Counted from the first letter of the stretch, positions 24,594 through 34,557 are shown. The stretch: 64,000 bases of DNA from Desulfoscipio geothermicus (GCA_016841645.1 JAENYS010000002.1:1-64000); one strand, 5' to 3'. Program-made: numbers and translations. The notes: generated by a model from the letters alone, not told the origin.

Positions 24594-24622
24594 TTGACAC
24601 TGTAACTTAATTTAAGTAAAAT
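24594..24622 (+). promoter_or_regulatory. Promoter of the ylxM-ffh operon
   Basis: TTGACA (24594-24599), 17-base spacer containing ACTTAATTTA, TAAAAT (24617-24622). The two -35 boxes of the divergent promoters are only 14 bases apart. Confidence 0.7.
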
Positions 24623-24668
24623 TAGCTGTAAAGTATTTTGGCTTTATATAGAAAGGTTTTCTGTGCTT

Positions 24669-25016
24669 ATGGATAAGGTTATTAAGATGACTTTGTTGTT
24701 CGATTTTTACGGCCCGCTGTTGACTGAAAGGCAGCAAAAATTTATTGATTTATATTATGAAAATGATTATTCCCTAGGAGAAATTGCTGAGAATTACGGG
24801 GTCAGCAGGCAAGCGGTGCATGATACACTTAAAAGAGCGGAAGGTATACTGGCTAATTACGAAAATAAATTGGGATTAATTGATAAATTTCTACTGAAGC
24901 GCAATAAATTAGCCGATGTTGCTCGGTTGTTGGAAGAGGCCCCGGAGCCACCGCCTCAACAGCTGGCCCGGGCCAGGAAAATATTGCAGGAACTACTGGA
25001 GATGGACAGGGGGTAA
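24669..25016 (+). CDS. ylxM: YlxM family (UPF0122) helix-turn-helix protein
   Basis: 115 residues with a sigma-region-4-like helix-turn-helix (LTERQQKFIDLYYENDYSLG then EIAENYGVSRQAVHDTLKRA). YlxM is encoded with ffh in most Firmicutes and is thought to modulate the signal recognition particle GTPase. ATG 24669 is preferred to an upstream GTG at 24663 because it keeps proper spacing from AAAGG. It starts the operon and is followed by ffh after five bases. Confidence 0.9.
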   Translation: MDKVIKMTLLFDFYGPLLTERQQKFIDLYYENDYSLGEIAENYGVSRQAVHDTLKRAEGILANYENKLGLIDKFLLKRNKLADVARLLEEAPEPPPQQLARARKILQELLEMDRG

Positions 25017-25021
25017 AATGT

Positions 25022-26383
25022 ATGGTTTTTTCCGGTTTAGCCGAAAAGCTCCAGGAGACCTTCAAAAAATTGCGGGGTAAGGGTCGGCTTACTGAAGAGG
25101 ATGTCGACCAGGCTTTAAAGGAAGTGCGCCGGGCGCTTATAGGCGCTGATGTTAACTTTTTGGTAGTCAAGGATTTTATCGCCCGTGTCAGGGAAAGGGC
25201 TGTGGGTATAGATGTTTTACAAAGCCTTACCCCTGCTCAACAGGTAATTAAAATTGTGCACGATGAATTAGCTGCTCTAATGGGAGGAACCCGGAGCAAA
25301 ATAGATCTGGCTCCGTCACCGCCCACGGTAGTGATGATGGTAGGCTTGCAAGGGGGCGGTAAAACCACTACTACCGCCAAACTGGCTAATCATATGCGCC
25401 GCCAGGGTCGCCGGCCTTTGCTGGTGGCATGTGATATTTACCGTCCGGCTGCTATTAAACAGCTGCAGGTGCTGGGTGGGCAGTTGGATGTGCCCGTGTT
25501 TAATATGGGTGACAACGTTGCCCCGCCGGATATTGCCCGGGCGGCTGTAGAAAAAGCCCGCCGAGAGGGTAATGACCTTGTCATTCTCGATACAGCCGGC
25601 CGGCTGCATGTTGACGAAGAACTAATGACCGAGCTTCAGAACATTGTGGAAACTGTTAAACCCATAGAAATACTGCTGGTGGTAGACTCCATGACCGGGC
25701 AGGATGCTGTTAATGTTGCTAAAACCTTTAATGAGCGCTTATCTTTAACCGGAGTGATACTCACCAAGCTGGACGGGGATACCCGGGGAGGGGCCGCGCT
25801 TTCAGTTAAAGCAGTGACAGGCTGTCCGATAAAATTTGTAGGTATGGGTGAGAAGTTAGACGCTCTGGAAGATTTTCATCCCGATCGAATGGCCGACCGC
25901 ATTTTAGGCATGGGTGATATGCTGACTTTAATAGAAAAAGCGCAGGCTAACTTTGATCAAGAACAGATGGAAATACTCAATAAACGCATTCGGAGTATGG
26001 AGTTTACCCTGGAAGATTTTGTCCAGCAAATAAACCAGGTAAAAAAAATGGGCCCTCTTGATCAAATCCTCGGTATGATTCCCGGTTTGGGGAGCATGAA
26101 AAAGCTCAAGGAATTAGAGGTGGATGATAAGGATCTAGTTTTTGTAGAAGCCATTATTAAATCCATGACCCCCTGGGAAAGACAGCATTCCCAGGAGATT
26201 AACGGAAGCCGGCGTAGGCGTATTGCCAAAGGCAGTGGCACCAGCGTGCAAGAAGTAAACCGTCTGCTTAAGCAGTTTGAGCAAACCAGGAAAATGATGC
26301 GCCAGTTAACGGAGATGGGGAAGGGTGCCAAAAAAGGCAAGAAAAACTTACTAGGCTTTGGTAAAAAAGGATCTCCATTTTAA
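25022..26383 (+). CDS. ffh: Signal recognition particle GTPase
   Basis: 453 residues, standard Ffh length: N domain (1-85), G domain, Met-rich M domain (from ~300). The P-loop reads [15 protein letters not shown], with Gly where GSGKT is usual; the G3 motif is DTAGRLH and G4 is TKLDGD. Ffh with 4.5S/scRNA targets nascent membrane and secreted proteins to FtsY. It is co-transcribed with ylxM and rpsP. Confidence 0.96.
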   Translation: MVFSGLAEKLQETFKKLRGKGRLTEEDVDQALKEVRRALIGADVNFLVVKDFIARVRERAVGIDVLQSLTPAQQVIKIVHDELAALMGGTRSKIDLAPSPPTVVMMVGLQGGGKTTTTAKLANHMRRQGRRPLLVACDIYRPAAIKQLQVLGGQLDVPVFNMGDNVAPPDIARAAVEKARREGNDLVILDTAGRLHVDEELMTELQNIVETVKPIEILLVVDSMTGQDAVNVAKTFNERLSLTGVILTKLDGDTRGGAALSVKAVTGCPIKFVGMGEKLDALEDFHPDRMADRILGMGDMLTLIEKAQANFDQEQMEILNKRIRSMEFTLEDFVQQINQVKKMGPLDQILGMIPGLGSMKKLKELEVDDKDLVFVEAIIKSMTPWERQHSQEINGSRRRRIAKGSGTSVQEVNRLLKQFEQTRKMMRQLTEMGKGAKKGKKNLLGFGKKGSPF

Positions 26384-26433
26384 AAATGATAAAATATATT
26401 TACATCAGACATCAGTTAAAGGAGGTGAATATT

Positions 26434-26703
26434 GTGGCAGTAAAGATCAGGCTTAAGAGAATGGGAGCTAAGAAAAAGCCCTTTTACCGGGTAGTGGTGG
26501 CTGATTCCCGCTCTCCCCGGGACGGCCGTTTTATAGAAGAAATCGGCTATTATGACCCGCTGAAAAACCCGGCCGTGATTAATATCAACGAAGCCAAAGC
26601 GGTGGAGTGGTTAAATAAAGGCGCACAGCTTACCGATACCACTAAAGCGCTGTTTAATAAAGTTGGCATCAATAAAAACGTTGTTGGCGGTGAGGGGCAG
26701 TAA
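26434..26703 (+). CDS. rpsP: 30S ribosomal protein S16
   Basis: 89 residues beginning [20 protein letters not shown], the universal S16 N-terminus. GTG 26434 follows AAGGAGGTG, which rules out the ATG at 26386. S16 helps fold the 5' domain of 16S rRNA. Its position between ffh and khpA is the conserved Firmicute order. Confidence 0.96.
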   Translation: MAVKIRLKRMGAKKKPFYRVVVADSRSPRDGRFIEEIGYYDPLKNPAVININEAKAVEWLNKGAQLTDTTKALFNKVGINKNVVGGEGQ

Positions 26704-26729
26704 ATGGACCAGTAGAGGAGGTCTATTAG

Positions 26730-26957
26730 ATGAAGGAACTGGTGGAAATATTGGCCAAGGCCCTCGTCGACCATCCTGATATGGTGACCGTGGACATGAT
26801 TGATAGAGAAAAGTTTTGTGTGATTGAGTTGCGGGTTGCCCAGGATGATATGGGTAAGGTTATTGGTAAACAAGGTAAGATTGCCAGGGCTATTCGGACC
26901 GTTGTTAAAGCGGCAGCCACCAAGGAGCGCAAAAAGGTCACCGTTGAGATTATTTAA
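26730..26957 (+). CDS. khpA: KH-domain RNA-binding protein KhpA (YlqC)
   Basis: 75 residues, a single KH domain with the motif GKVIGKQGKIARAIRTVVKA. KhpA partners with KhpB in RNA binding linked to cell division and growth. AGAGGAGGT precedes the ATG; between rpsP and rimM is its usual place. Confidence 0.93.
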   Translation: MKELVEILAKALVDHPDMVTVDMIDREKFCVIELRVAQDDMGKVIGKQGKIARAIRTVVKAAATKERKKVTVEII

Positions 26958-27053
26958 TTGTATATGCTGACAATAAAAGGGGGCATACCGCCCTCTTTCT
27001 TGTTAATTGTTATATTTTAGACAGTTATTGCTGATAATGATGATAACTTTTTT

Positions 27054-27599
27054 ATGTTTGGGGTGAGGGTTTTGCCGGGTGCAGGAGAACAATATATAAC
27101 TATTGGCAAAATAGTTAATACCCAGGGGCACCGTGGTGATGTTCGGGTTATACCGCTAACGGATTTTCCTGAGCGGTTTGACGCTATGGAAAAGGCTTTA
27201 GTAGAGCTTAATGGCCAAACAATGCTGATGAATATAGAAAGAACATATCCACATAAAAAGTTTATTGTCATTAAGTTTGCCGGTATTGACGACATGAATG
27301 CCGCAGAAAGGCTAAAAAATGCTACCCTTTTGATTCACCGGGATGAGCTGATGCCGCTGCCCGAGGATACGTTTTATATCTTTGATATAGTGGGCATGGA
27401 AGTGTTTGCCGGTGATGGACGCCGGCTGGGGCAAGTCCGGGATGTGCTGCAAACCGGAGCCAACGACGTGTTTATTGTGGAAGGTGCAACGATGCGCCCG
27501 CTTTTAATACCGGCGCTTAAAAAAGTGGTATGTAACGTTGATATGGAGCAGAAAAAAATGACCGTTTGTTTGCCGGAAGGATTGGAAGAGTTGTCATGA
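27054..27599 (+). CDS. rimM: 16S rRNA processing protein RimM
   Basis: 181 residues: N-terminal barrel ([20 protein letters not shown]) and C-terminal PRC-barrel ([20 protein letters not shown]). RimM binds S19 and the 16S 3' domain during 30S maturation. The start is ambiguous: ATG 27054 lacks a clear ribosome site, while in-frame TTG 27072 follows GGGGTGAGGG. The 3' end overlaps trmD (ATGA), implying coupled translation. Confidence 0.93.
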   Translation: MFGVRVLPGAGEQYITIGKIVNTQGHRGDVRVIPLTDFPERFDAMEKALVELNGQTMLMNIERTYPHKKFIVIKFAGIDDMNAAERLKNATLLIHRDELMPLPEDTFYIFDIVGMEVFAGDGRRLGQVRDVLQTGANDVFIVEGATMRPLLIPALKKVVCNVDMEQKKMTVCLPEGLEELS

Positions 27600-28351
27600 A
27601 AATAGATATGCTGACCTTATTCCCGGAAATGTTCTCCGGTCCTTTTGATAGCAGTATTATTAAACGGGCCAGGGACAGGGGTTTTATGGAAATAAGTTTT
27701 ACTGATATTCGGGATTTTTCAGGTAATAAGCATAACACAGTGGACGATACCCCATACGGTGGCGGTGCCGGTATGGTGATGCAGGCACCGCCTATCATGC
27801 GGGCGCTGGAACATGTGCGTAACAAAAGGGGCGGTGTGCTGTCCAGAGTGATATTAATGTGCCCTACCGGTTTGACTTTTGATCAATACTGGGCCCGGGA
27901 TTTAGCCCAGGAGGAACACCTGGTAATTATTTGCGGCCATTACGAGGGTATCGACGAACGAGTGCGCGAGTTAGTCGTAACGGACGAGTTGTCCATAGGT
28001 GATTATGTGCTCACCGGTGGTGAGCTGCCTGCGATGGTGGTGGTTGACGCCGTTTCCCGGATGATTCCCGGTGTGCTGGGCGAAAAGGCCTCCGCCGAAG
28101 ATGATTCCTTTTGCCAGGGATTATTAGAGTACCCGCAGTATACCCGGCCGCGTGATTATGAGGATTTATCCGTGCCGGAGATTTTGATGAGCGGGCATCA
28201 CGAAAAAATCAGGCGCTGGCGCCGTCGCCAAGCTTTGCTCAAAACGTTGGAACGTCGCCCCGACCTGCTGCGGGAAGAAGTGCTGGCTACAGAGGACCGG
28301 AAAATTTTACGTGAAATAGTTGAAAACATCCAGAGGTTCATCAATGGTTAG
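27596..28351 (+). CDS. trmD: tRNA (guanine37-N1)-methyltransferase
   Basis: 251 residues. SPOUT-fold methyltransferase making m1G37 in tRNAs to prevent frameshifting. SAM-binding knot elements are [31 protein letters not shown], and the C-terminal substrate helix [19 protein letters not shown] 27596 overlaps the rimM stop. Confidence 0.96.
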   Translation: MKIDMLTLFPEMFSGPFDSSIIKRARDRGFMEISFTDIRDFSGNKHNTVDDTPYGGGAGMVMQAPPIMRALEHVRNKRGGVLSRVILMCPTGLTFDQYWARDLAQEEHLVIICGHYEGIDERVRELVVTDELSIGDYVLTGGELPAMVVVDAVSRMIPGVLGEKASAEDDSFCQGLLEYPQYTRPRDYEDLSVPEILMSGHHEKIRRWRRRQALLKTLERRPDLLREEVLATEDRKILREIVENIQRFING

Positions 28352-28362
28352 GGCTGGTGTGC

Positions 28363-28707
28363 TTATCCCGGCAGACATATAGTTTGTCCAGGCAGAAGTT
28401 TTAATGGGTCTACATATGGATTCAGCTCCAGTAGCTTTTCCAGGGTGGTTCCTGTGGCCAGGGCGATGGTGTACAAGGTGTCACCCTTGGATACCAGCCA
28501 AAATACCCCCGAGGGACAAACTTTCTCAGGGGGTAAACAAATTTGTTGGCCGATTTGCAGGTTGGCGGGGTCGCTGCCGGGATTAAGCCGCTTAAGTTCG
28601 GCAATTGTAGTACCCACAAATGATGCTATGATATTAAATGTATCCCCCGGCTTGACTATCCAAAAACGGCCGGAATGGCAGGGTATTTGATTGGTTGAAT
28701 CGGGCAT
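28363..28707 (-). CDS. Double LysM-domain protein
   Basis: About 114 residues with two LysM repeats (FWIVKPGDTFNIIASFVGTT and FWLVSKGDTLYTIALATGTT), each ending in a PGQxICLP-type strand. LysM domains bind peptidoglycan or spore-coat glycans. No signal peptide is seen, as in several spore-coat LysM proteins. ATG 28707 is used; it may be translationally coupled to the 17-codon ORF just upstream. It lies antisense inside the trmD-rplS block. Confidence 0.8.
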   Translation of the reverse strand: MPDSTNQIPCHSGRFWIVKPGDTFNIIASFVGTTIAELKRLNPGSDPANLQIGQQICLPPEKVCPSGVFWLVSKGDTLYTIALATGTTLEKLLELNPYVDPLKLLPGQTICLPG

Positions 28708-28714
28708 GGCTTTA

Positions 28715-28768
28715 TCACGCCTGCCCAACCGGCACTGCGGCCGGCGTCAAGGCTAATGATGTTGACAT
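28715..28768 (-). CDS. 17-residue upstream ORF before the LysM gene
   Basis: Encodes MSTSLALTPAAVPVGQA, with GGGAGAG well spaced before its ATG. Its TGA lies 7 bases before the LysM gene ATG. It may serve translational coupling, or be the displaced N-terminus of the LysM protein after a frameshift. The LysM gene itself has only a weak ribosome site. Confidence 0.35.
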   Translation of the reverse strand: MSTSLALTPAAVPVGQA

Positions 28769-28942
28769 TGACTTACTCTCCCTATATAAAATTATATACT
28801 GGCCTTTTTATATTTTATGATATGTCTTGATAAAAAGTGCTAATGAATTAACTTGCTTTCCTATGTCTAGTTTATATTAGATAAGGCCATTATAAAATTA
28901 ATACGTTTTTATATATTACGTTTTATAATGGAGGGCCTTGTC

Positions 28943-30037
28943 GTGATACCATTGCGTGCAGTATTAAGGATAGTTAGTATTTATTTGGTTTGTGCCATAT
29001 GCCCCATGCCGGTGCTGGCTGAGCATCAGGCAGACCATGTGGCCGGGGTGTGTTATGAATATATTGACCGGCATGGAAGTGTAGTGACTCTTACATCTCG
29101 CGAGCCCGCCAGGGGCGATGAAATAATCAATAGTAAAGGTGATCACTATAAAGTAATCAGTGTGCAAGGCAACACGGCCAAGGTTAGTTTTATTGGTAAA
29201 GATGAAATTTTGCTGTCGTATATGGATTATTACGATCAAATCAAAGCTGTGGTAGTTACATCGAGCCAGTCATGGGACGAACGCCCTGTAGGTATCTATC
29301 ATACTCACACGGATGAATCCTATTTGCCTACCGATGGGGCAGCCTCTATACCTTTTAAAGGAGGTATTTTTCAAGTAGGGGATATTTTTAACAATACACT
29401 TAAGGAACAAAAAGTTAAGGTGAATTATAATAAAACACCCCATGATCCCCACGATGCCAATGCATATTACCGATCTCGGCGGACGGCTCTTAAGATATTG
29501 AAACAGAACCCGGTGGCTATTTTTGATGTGCACCGGGATGGTATAGACGATCCCGAGTTCTATCGCCAGATTATATCAAACCAGGATGTCACCCAAATTC
29601 GCTTGGTGGTGGGCAGGCAGAATCCTAAAATGTCTGCCAACCTGGACTTTGCCAAGCGTTTAATGGCTTATGTTAACAAAAAAAATCCCGAGTTGGTAAA
29701 GGAAATATATATGGCTAGGGGTAATTACAACCAGGATTTAATTGCCACGGCGCTGTTGATTGAAGCCGGCACATATACCAATGAAAAACCGCAGGCGGAA
29801 AGCGGGGTTGCTCTATTGGCAAATGCTGTCCCGGAAATGCTTGGCTTAACGCCACCGTCCCAACCGGAGTTAACCAAGTCGCCGGAAGCCGGGCGTCAGG
29901 GCTGGAAAACTGCACTTTTTATCGGGTTATTAGTTGTGGCAGGCGGTGTAATTTATATATTTATCAATAACCCGGCAAATAAAGTTAAAGAGTACCTACT
30001 TAATAAAGTCGACCAATTGAACAGGCGCAAAGAGTAA
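28943..30037 (+). CDS. spoIIP: Stage II sporulation protein P
   Basis: About 364 residues: N-terminal signal/anchor (YLVCAICPMPVLA), SpoIIP amidase/endopeptidase domain with IYHTHTDESYLP, FDVHRDGID and LIEAGTYTNEK, and a C-terminal membrane helix (TALFIGLLVVAGGVIYIFI). SpoIIP cuts peptidoglycan with SpoIID and SpoIIM during engulfment of the forespore. GTG 28943 follows TGGAGGG at 28929-28935; the ATG overlapping that site is rejected. It is inserted between trmD and rplS. Confidence 0.9.
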   Translation: MIPLRAVLRIVSIYLVCAICPMPVLAEHQADHVAGVCYEYIDRHGSVVTLTSREPARGDEIINSKGDHYKVISVQGNTAKVSFIGKDEILLSYMDYYDQIKAVVVTSSQSWDERPVGIYHTHTDESYLPTDGAASIPFKGGIFQVGDIFNNTLKEQKVKVNYNKTPHDPHDANAYYRSRRTALKILKQNPVAIFDVHRDGIDDPEFYRQIISNQDVTQIRLVVGRQNPKMSANLDFAKRLMAYVNKKNPELVKEIYMARGNYNQDLIATALLIEAGTYTNEKPQAESGVALLANAVPEMLGLTPPSQPELTKSPEAGRQGWKTALFIGLLVVAGGVIYIFINNPANKVKEYLLNKVDQLNRRKE

Positions 30038-30080
30038 ATAAAAGGTTGCAGAAGGCGTAGATAGGCAACTTTAAGGGTTG

Positions 30081-30109
30081 TTGCGCCGCCGGAGGTATTG
30101 TGGTATAAT
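30081..30109 (+). promoter_or_regulatory. Candidate promoter of rplS
   Basis: TTGCGC (30081-30086), 17-base spacer, TATAAT (30104-30109), 77 bases before rplS. It would give rplS its own transcript beyond the spoIIP insertion. Confidence 0.5.
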
Positions 30110-30185
30110 TTTTCTTGTTTATTACGGTGGTCCGCTATCCCGATAATGACGGGGTATGAACATCTGGGGGGAGGAGGTTATAGAG

Positions 30186-30530
30186 ATGGATTTAATTAAA
30201 GTGATTGAACAAGATCAATTTAAAGAGAATATTCCTGATTTTAGCCCTGGTGATACTGTTAAAGTGCACGTCAAAGTAGTAGAAGGCAGTCGGGAAAGGA
30301 TTCAGGTGTTTGAAGGTGTGGTAATTAGGCGCCGCGGCGGTGGTCTTGGTGAAACATTCACCGTGCGCCGTGTATCTTACGGAGTTGGTGTAGAAAGAAC
30401 TTTTCCACTGCATTCACCACGTGTTGATAAAATAGAAGTTACCAGGCGAGGGCGTGTCCGCAGAGCCAGACTTTACTACTTGCGCAAACTGCGCGGCAAA
30501 GCCGCTCGTATTAAAGAAATTCGCCGCTAG
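30186..30530 (+). CDS. rplS: 50S ribosomal protein L19
   Basis: 114 residues starting [19 protein letters not shown], the family N-terminus. ATG 30186 follows GGGAGGAGG; an upstream ATG at 30156 has no site. L19 sits at the 30S-50S interface. A terminator follows. Confidence 0.96.
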   Translation: MDLIKVIEQDQFKENIPDFSPGDTVKVHVKVVEGSRERIQVFEGVVIRRRGGGLGETFTVRRVSYGVGVERTFPLHSPRVDKIEVTRRGRVRRARLYYLRKLRGKAARIKEIRR

Positions 30531-30536
30531 TATTAC

Positions 30537-30565
30537 AGGGACTGCTGATAAGACAGTCCCTTTTT
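30537..30565 (+). terminator. Terminator after rplS
   Basis: Perfect 8-bp stem AGGGACTG / CAGTCCCT with a 9-base loop, then T5. Confidence 0.85.
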
Positions 30566-30601
30566 AAATGAAATTAATGATGATTAATCGAGGGGATTGA
30601 G

Positions 30602-31153
30602 ATGGGAAATTCGGGTCAGGATCAACTGGCAGAAAAAAAGGCAAAAGGTAAGTCTGCAATAATGGAAATTTTTGAGTCGGTAGCCATAGCTATATTGTTG
30701 GCAGTTCTTATAAGGACGTTCGTGTTTCAGCCTTTTTATATCCCTTCCGAATCTATGGTTCCCAGTTTGCTAGTGGGGGATAGAATTATCGTTAGTAAAT
30801 TGAACTACCATTTCAGCGAACCAAAACGAGGCGATGTGATGGTGTTTAAGTTTCCCCTTGACCCTAGTCGGGATTTTGTGAAGCGAACCATTGGTGTCGG
30901 TGGTGAAAGTTTGTCTATCCGCAATAGTCAATTGTATGTTAACGGCAAGCCGGTGCAGGAGGATTATCTACCGGAGGAGCTTGCCTTCGCTGATTTCGGG
31001 CCGGTAGAGGTTCCGACCGGCAGTTATTTCATGATGGGGGATAACCGCAATAACAGCGATGATAGCAGAGTCTGGGGAGAAATGCCGGAAGAAAATATTA
31101 TCGGCAAAGCAGTATTGATTTACTGGCCTATAAATCGGATTAGATTATTATAA
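30602..31153 (+). CDS. lepB: Signal peptidase I
   Basis: 183 residues with one N-terminal membrane helix (~22-42) and an external catalytic domain. The catalytic Ser51 is in IPSESMVPSLL, the general base Lys94 in FVKRTIGVGGE, and box E is MGDNRNNSDDSR. It removes signal peptides from secreted proteins. Length and topology are those of Gram-positive SipS-type enzymes. The order rplS-lepB-rbgA-rnhB is conserved in related Firmicutes. Confidence 0.95.
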   Translation: MGNSGQDQLAEKKAKGKSAIMEIFESVAIAILLAVLIRTFVFQPFYIPSESMVPSLLVGDRIIVSKLNYHFSEPKRGDVMVFKFPLDPSRDFVKRTIGVGGESLSIRNSQLYVNGKPVQEDYLPEELAFADFGPVEVPTGSYFMMGDNRNNSDDSRVWGEMPEENIIGKAVLIYWPINRIRLL

Positions 31154-31250
31154 AAGAAATTATCAACCTACTTCAGACCTTTCAATATGGTCATAATGCA
31201 TAAGTGCCATTGGAAGGAATAAGCTAGGTAATATAAAGGACTATGAAAAA

Positions 31251-32093
31251 ATGGATATCCAATGGTACCCGGGGCATATGGCCAAAGCTCGCAAGCAGGT
31301 TCAGCAGAATCTGCAGATGGTGGATGTAGTCATTGAGTTGCTGGATGCCCGCATTCCTGCCAGCAGCAGAAACCCCGATATAAATGCAATTTTAAAAGAA
31401 AAGCCAAGACTGGTGGTACTGAACAAGTCTGATCTTGCTGACCCTGATGCCACGGTAGCCTGGCTGGATTATTTTAGCCGTAATGGTTTTCCGGCTGTGG
31501 CTGTGGATGCCCATCATGGCGCCGGAATTAAAAAAATGATCGCGCTAGCTGAGCAGCAGGCCAGACCGGCTGTGCAAAAATATATGGCCAGGGGCCGTCT
31601 CGCAAGATTAGCCCGCTGTATGGTAGTAGGGGTGCCTAATGTGGGTAAGTCTATGCTTATCAACAGACTGGCCGGCAAAAAAGCGGCCCGTACGGGCAAC
31701 CGCCCGGGGGTAACAAGGGGCGAGCAATGGATTAAGCTGGGGGGAAAGTTGGAATTATTGGATACACCCGGCATTCTCTGGCCTAAATTTGAGGATCCCG
31801 AGACGGCATATAAATTGGCGGTTACCGGGGCCATTAAAGAGCAAATATATAATCCCGAGGAAATTTGTATAAAACTGGTGCAGTGGCTATTGGACAAGGC
31901 ATCCGGTGTGTTGACCAGTCGTTATAAACTAGGAGATATACAGGAAAATACATGGGAAGTTATTGAAAAAATTGGTATTTACAGGGGTTTTTACTTGACT
32001 GGCGGGAAAATTGACGGTTATAAAACAGCAGTTTTTATTATCAAAGAATTTCGCGAGGGTAGATTGGGGAAGTATAGCCTCGAATTCCCATAA
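31251..32093 (+). CDS. rbgA: Ribosome biogenesis GTPase RbgA (YlqF)
   Basis: 280 residues, circularly permuted GTPase: G4 motif LNKSDLAD comes first, then G1 GVPNVGKSML and G3 DTPGIL. The start (MDIQWYPGHMAKARKQ) is the family hallmark. RbgA acts late in 50S assembly and loads L16. Confidence 0.95.
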   Translation: MDIQWYPGHMAKARKQVQQNLQMVDVVIELLDARIPASSRNPDINAILKEKPRLVVLNKSDLADPDATVAWLDYFSRNGFPAVAVDAHHGAGIKKMIALAEQQARPAVQKYMARGRLARLARCMVVGVPNVGKSMLINRLAGKKAARTGNRPGVTRGEQWIKLGGKLELLDTPGILWPKFEDPETAYKLAVTGAIKEQIYNPEEICIKLVQWLLDKASGVLTSRYKLGDIQENTWEVIEKIGIYRGFYLTGGKIDGYKTAVFIIKEFREGRLGKYSLEFP

Positions 32094-32173
32094 AAATATT
32101 TTGCTATAGGCAGGGATTTCAAACCAAATCGCGAAAAAAAATATAAGCTCATATTTTATGTCGGAGTAATTGC

Positions 32174-32965
32174 GTGGATATAAATTCGTTCACCGTGGCG
32201 CAAATTAAAGAGCTGGTTGGTCGAAATGGCGGACCCACTGTTGAACTGCTGCAGGCTATGGCACTGGATAAGCGTTCTTCAGTGCAATCGCTGTACAGGC
32301 ATTATGTAGCCATCCGGCAAAAAAAGGAGGCTAATTTTAGTCGTCTGGAAAAGATGAAAGAGTATGAGCGGTCTTTAAGAAAGCCGTATTGTGATGTTGT
32401 GGCAGGTGTGGATGAGGCAGGCAGGGGTCCGTTGGCCGGACCGGTTGTGGCGGCAGCTGTGATATTGCCTGATGTGTTTTTATTGGAGGATTTGGACGAC
32501 TCCAAAAAGATAGCTTCTGCCAAACGTGCCAAGCTAGATACGAGCATTAAAAAGACTGCTATTGCCTGGGCGGTGGGTATAGCTACTGTGGCTGAGATAG
32601 AACTTCATAATATTCACCAGGCCACTATGTTGGCCATGCTGCGGGCAGTAAACAATTTAGACACACAACCTGAACTTGTACTGATAGATGGTCGGTTTAC
32701 CATGCCTGTTAGCAATCTTGCTCAAAAGGCGGTGGTAGGCGGTGACGGGTTGTGCCCTTCAATTGCTGCAGCATCAGTGGTGGCCAAAGTAACCAGAGAC
32801 AGGTTGATGCATATTTGCCATTTGTTATACCCGGAATATGGTTTTGATGCGCATAAAGGTTACGGTACCGCTGCCCATATGACCGCTCTATCGGTATTTG
32901 GTCCATGCCCGTTACACAGGCGTGATTTTGCTCCCGTTAAACAGTTTGCTAAAGGTCTTTATTGA
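32174..32965 (+). CDS. rnhB: Ribonuclease HII
   Basis: 263 residues. The RNase HII domain starts near residue 75: VAGVDEAGRGPLAGPVVAAA (catalytic Asp-Glu), LDDSKKIASAKR, VLIDGRF and the C-terminal GYGTAAHM. The N-terminal ~70-residue extension is common in Firmicutes. It cleaves RNA in RNA-DNA hybrids and at misincorporated ribonucleotides. GTG start with CGGAG upstream. Confidence 0.94.
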   Translation: MDINSFTVAQIKELVGRNGGPTVELLQAMALDKRSSVQSLYRHYVAIRQKKEANFSRLEKMKEYERSLRKPYCDVVAGVDEAGRGPLAGPVVAAAVILPDVFLLEDLDDSKKIASAKRAKLDTSIKKTAIAWAVGIATVAEIELHNIHQATMLAMLRAVNNLDTQPELVLIDGRFTMPVSNLAQKAVVGGDGLCPSIAAASVVAKVTRDRLMHICHLLYPEYGFDAHKGYGTAAHMTALSVFGPCPLHRRDFAPVKQFAKGLY

Positions 32966-33171
32966 CTTACTAATAAAAATGGCATTTAATAATTGTAATT
33001 TAACGTACACATTTGTGAAAAAATGTCGAGATACCTATTTTAATTTTGTTTAGATATAGTTATGTACCAAGGAACTACGGAAAATTCAAAATCATAATTT
33101 CGTTAGCTCCTGGTTTTATAATAAATTACTTTTTAACTAGCTAAAATTTATTTAGAAAGGGGGGAGGAAAA

Positions 33172-33525
33172 ATGTCAGACTGGGCGGGAGTATTTATATT
33201 TTTTGTAGTGGCACTTATTTTTGGCGCAGGTGGTATTGCCACCAGTTTTCTTATTCAACCGAGACGGGATACCCCATTAAAACTGGAACCGTATGAATGC
33301 GGTATGCCGACCCAGGGGCCCACATGGATACAGTTTAGAACTAGTTATTTCCTTTATGCATTGCTTTTTGTAATATTTGACGTGGAAACTATTTATCTGT
33401 ATGCCTGGGCGGTTAAATTCCAAAGCCTGGGATTGTTTGCATTTATTGAAATGCTCATATTTGTCTTTATTTTAATCGTTGGCTTGTGGTACGCCTGGAA
33501 GGAAGGTGCGTTGGAATGGCAGTAA
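33172..33525 (+). CDS. nuoA: Complex I subunit A
   Basis: 117 residues with three membrane helices and the conserved loop [15 protein letters not shown] between helices 1 and 2. NuoA is a membrane-arm subunit at the quinone-site junction. It opens the operon with AAGGGGGGAGG before the ATG. nuoB starts within its 3' end. No promoter was confidently placed in the 206-base gap upstream. Confidence 0.95.
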   Translation: MSDWAGVFIFFVVALIFGAGGIATSFLIQPRRDTPLKLEPYECGMPTQGPTWIQFRTSYFLYALLFVIFDVETIYLYAWAVKFQSLGLFAFIEMLIFVFILIVGLWYAWKEGALEWQ

Positions 33526-34106
33526 ACAAGGGGAAACAAATAGAAACAGCCCAAAAAGACATTTGGGCGCCTGAATATTTTGGGGATAACCCGGATTACA
33601 ACTGTCCGCCTGAGCTAAAAAGGTTAATTCACCTGGCTCCGGTGGAAAAAGTATTGAATCTAGCCCGGGCGCATTCTATTTGGCCGCTGGGTTTTGGTTT
33701 GGCCTGCTGTGCCATTGAGGGGTTAATGGCGGCCCAGGGTCCTCGTTATGACTTATCCCGTTTTGGGTACGAGGTTTTGCGTAATACCGCCCGCCAGGCT
33801 GATGTGATGATGGTGGCCGGTACCATAACCACCAAAGCGGCGGATTTCGTAGTGCGGTTATGGGAACAGATGTCTGAGCCCAAGTGGTGTATAGCTATTG
33901 GCGGTTGTGCCATATCCGGCGGGCCCTTTGTGGATTCCTACCATGTGGTGCCCGGCGTCAATAAACTGATACCTGTGGATGTTTATGTGCCCGGCTGCCC
34001 GCCCAGGCCCGAAGCAGTAATAGAAGGATTCCTCATGTTAAGGGCTAAAATTCTTGATAACAGGGAATACCTAGAGAACTTCAAAGGTAGGGTGGTGACG
34101 GGTTGA
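33516..34106 (+). CDS. nuoB: Complex I subunit B (N2 Fe-S cluster)
   Basis: 196 residues. N2 cluster ligands are the Cys pair in GLACCAIEG and single Cys in [10 protein letters not shown] and [10 protein letters not shown]. NuoB carries the last Fe-S cluster before quinone. ATG 33516 overlaps nuoA by 10 bases and has AAGGAAGGTG upstream. Confidence 0.96.
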   Translation: MAVNKGKQIETAQKDIWAPEYFGDNPDYNCPPELKRLIHLAPVEKVLNLARAHSIWPLGFGLACCAIEGLMAAQGPRYDLSRFGYEVLRNTARQADVMMVAGTITTKAADFVVRLWEQMSEPKWCIAIGGCAISGGPFVDSYHVVPGVNKLIPVDVYVPGCPPRPEAVIEGFLMLRAKILDNREYLENFKGRVVTG

Positions 34107-34107
34107 T

Positions 34108-34554
34108 ATGATAGAGAATGCAACTGCGCTGGTAGAGGAGCTTGGTAAAAAGTTTGACTATATTGAAGTAAACGAGCAGTCGTCCGTCATCGTTCCCGCA
34201 GATAAACTGTTGGAGTTTATGCAGGCACTAAAAGATGACTATGGTATGGACTTCTTAACCAACGAGACGGCTGCGGATTATCCAAGCGAAAACAAATTCG
34301 AAGTTGTGTATAATATCAGTTCTATAGAAAAGGGTTTCACCATCATGGTTAAGACCTCTGTAGATAGGGACAATCCGGAATTACCTTCGGTATTTCCTAT
34401 CTGGGGCGGGGCAAACTGGCAGGAGCGGGAAGTATATGACTTAATGGGTATCATTTTCACCGGCCATCCCTACCTTAAGCGCATTCTGCTGGATTATGAT
34501 TATGAAGGACATCCGCTGCGCAAGGATTTCCAATGGAAAGGTGGCAGGGAGTAA
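34108..34554 (+). CDS. nuoC: Complex I subunit C
   Basis: 148 residues of the 30-kDa subunit. It includes WGGANWQEREVYDLMGIIFTGHP and the C-terminal LRKDFQWKG. It is short relative to mitochondrial NuoC, as in other minimal complexes. It is separate from nuoD, not fused. Confidence 0.94.
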   Translation: MIENATALVEELGKKFDYIEVNEQSSVIVPADKLLEFMQALKDDYGMDFLTNETAADYPSENKFEVVYNISSIEKGFTIMVKTSVDRDNPELPSVFPIWGGANWQEREVYDLMGIIFTGHPYLKRILLDYDYEGHPLRKDFQWKGGRE

Positions 34555-34557
34555 CTC

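Noticed and set aside
26960-27000. Terminator after khpA (GGGGGCATACCGCCCTC)
   Set aside because: The stem is short and imperfect and the T-tract weak; rimM is probably still read from the same transcript.
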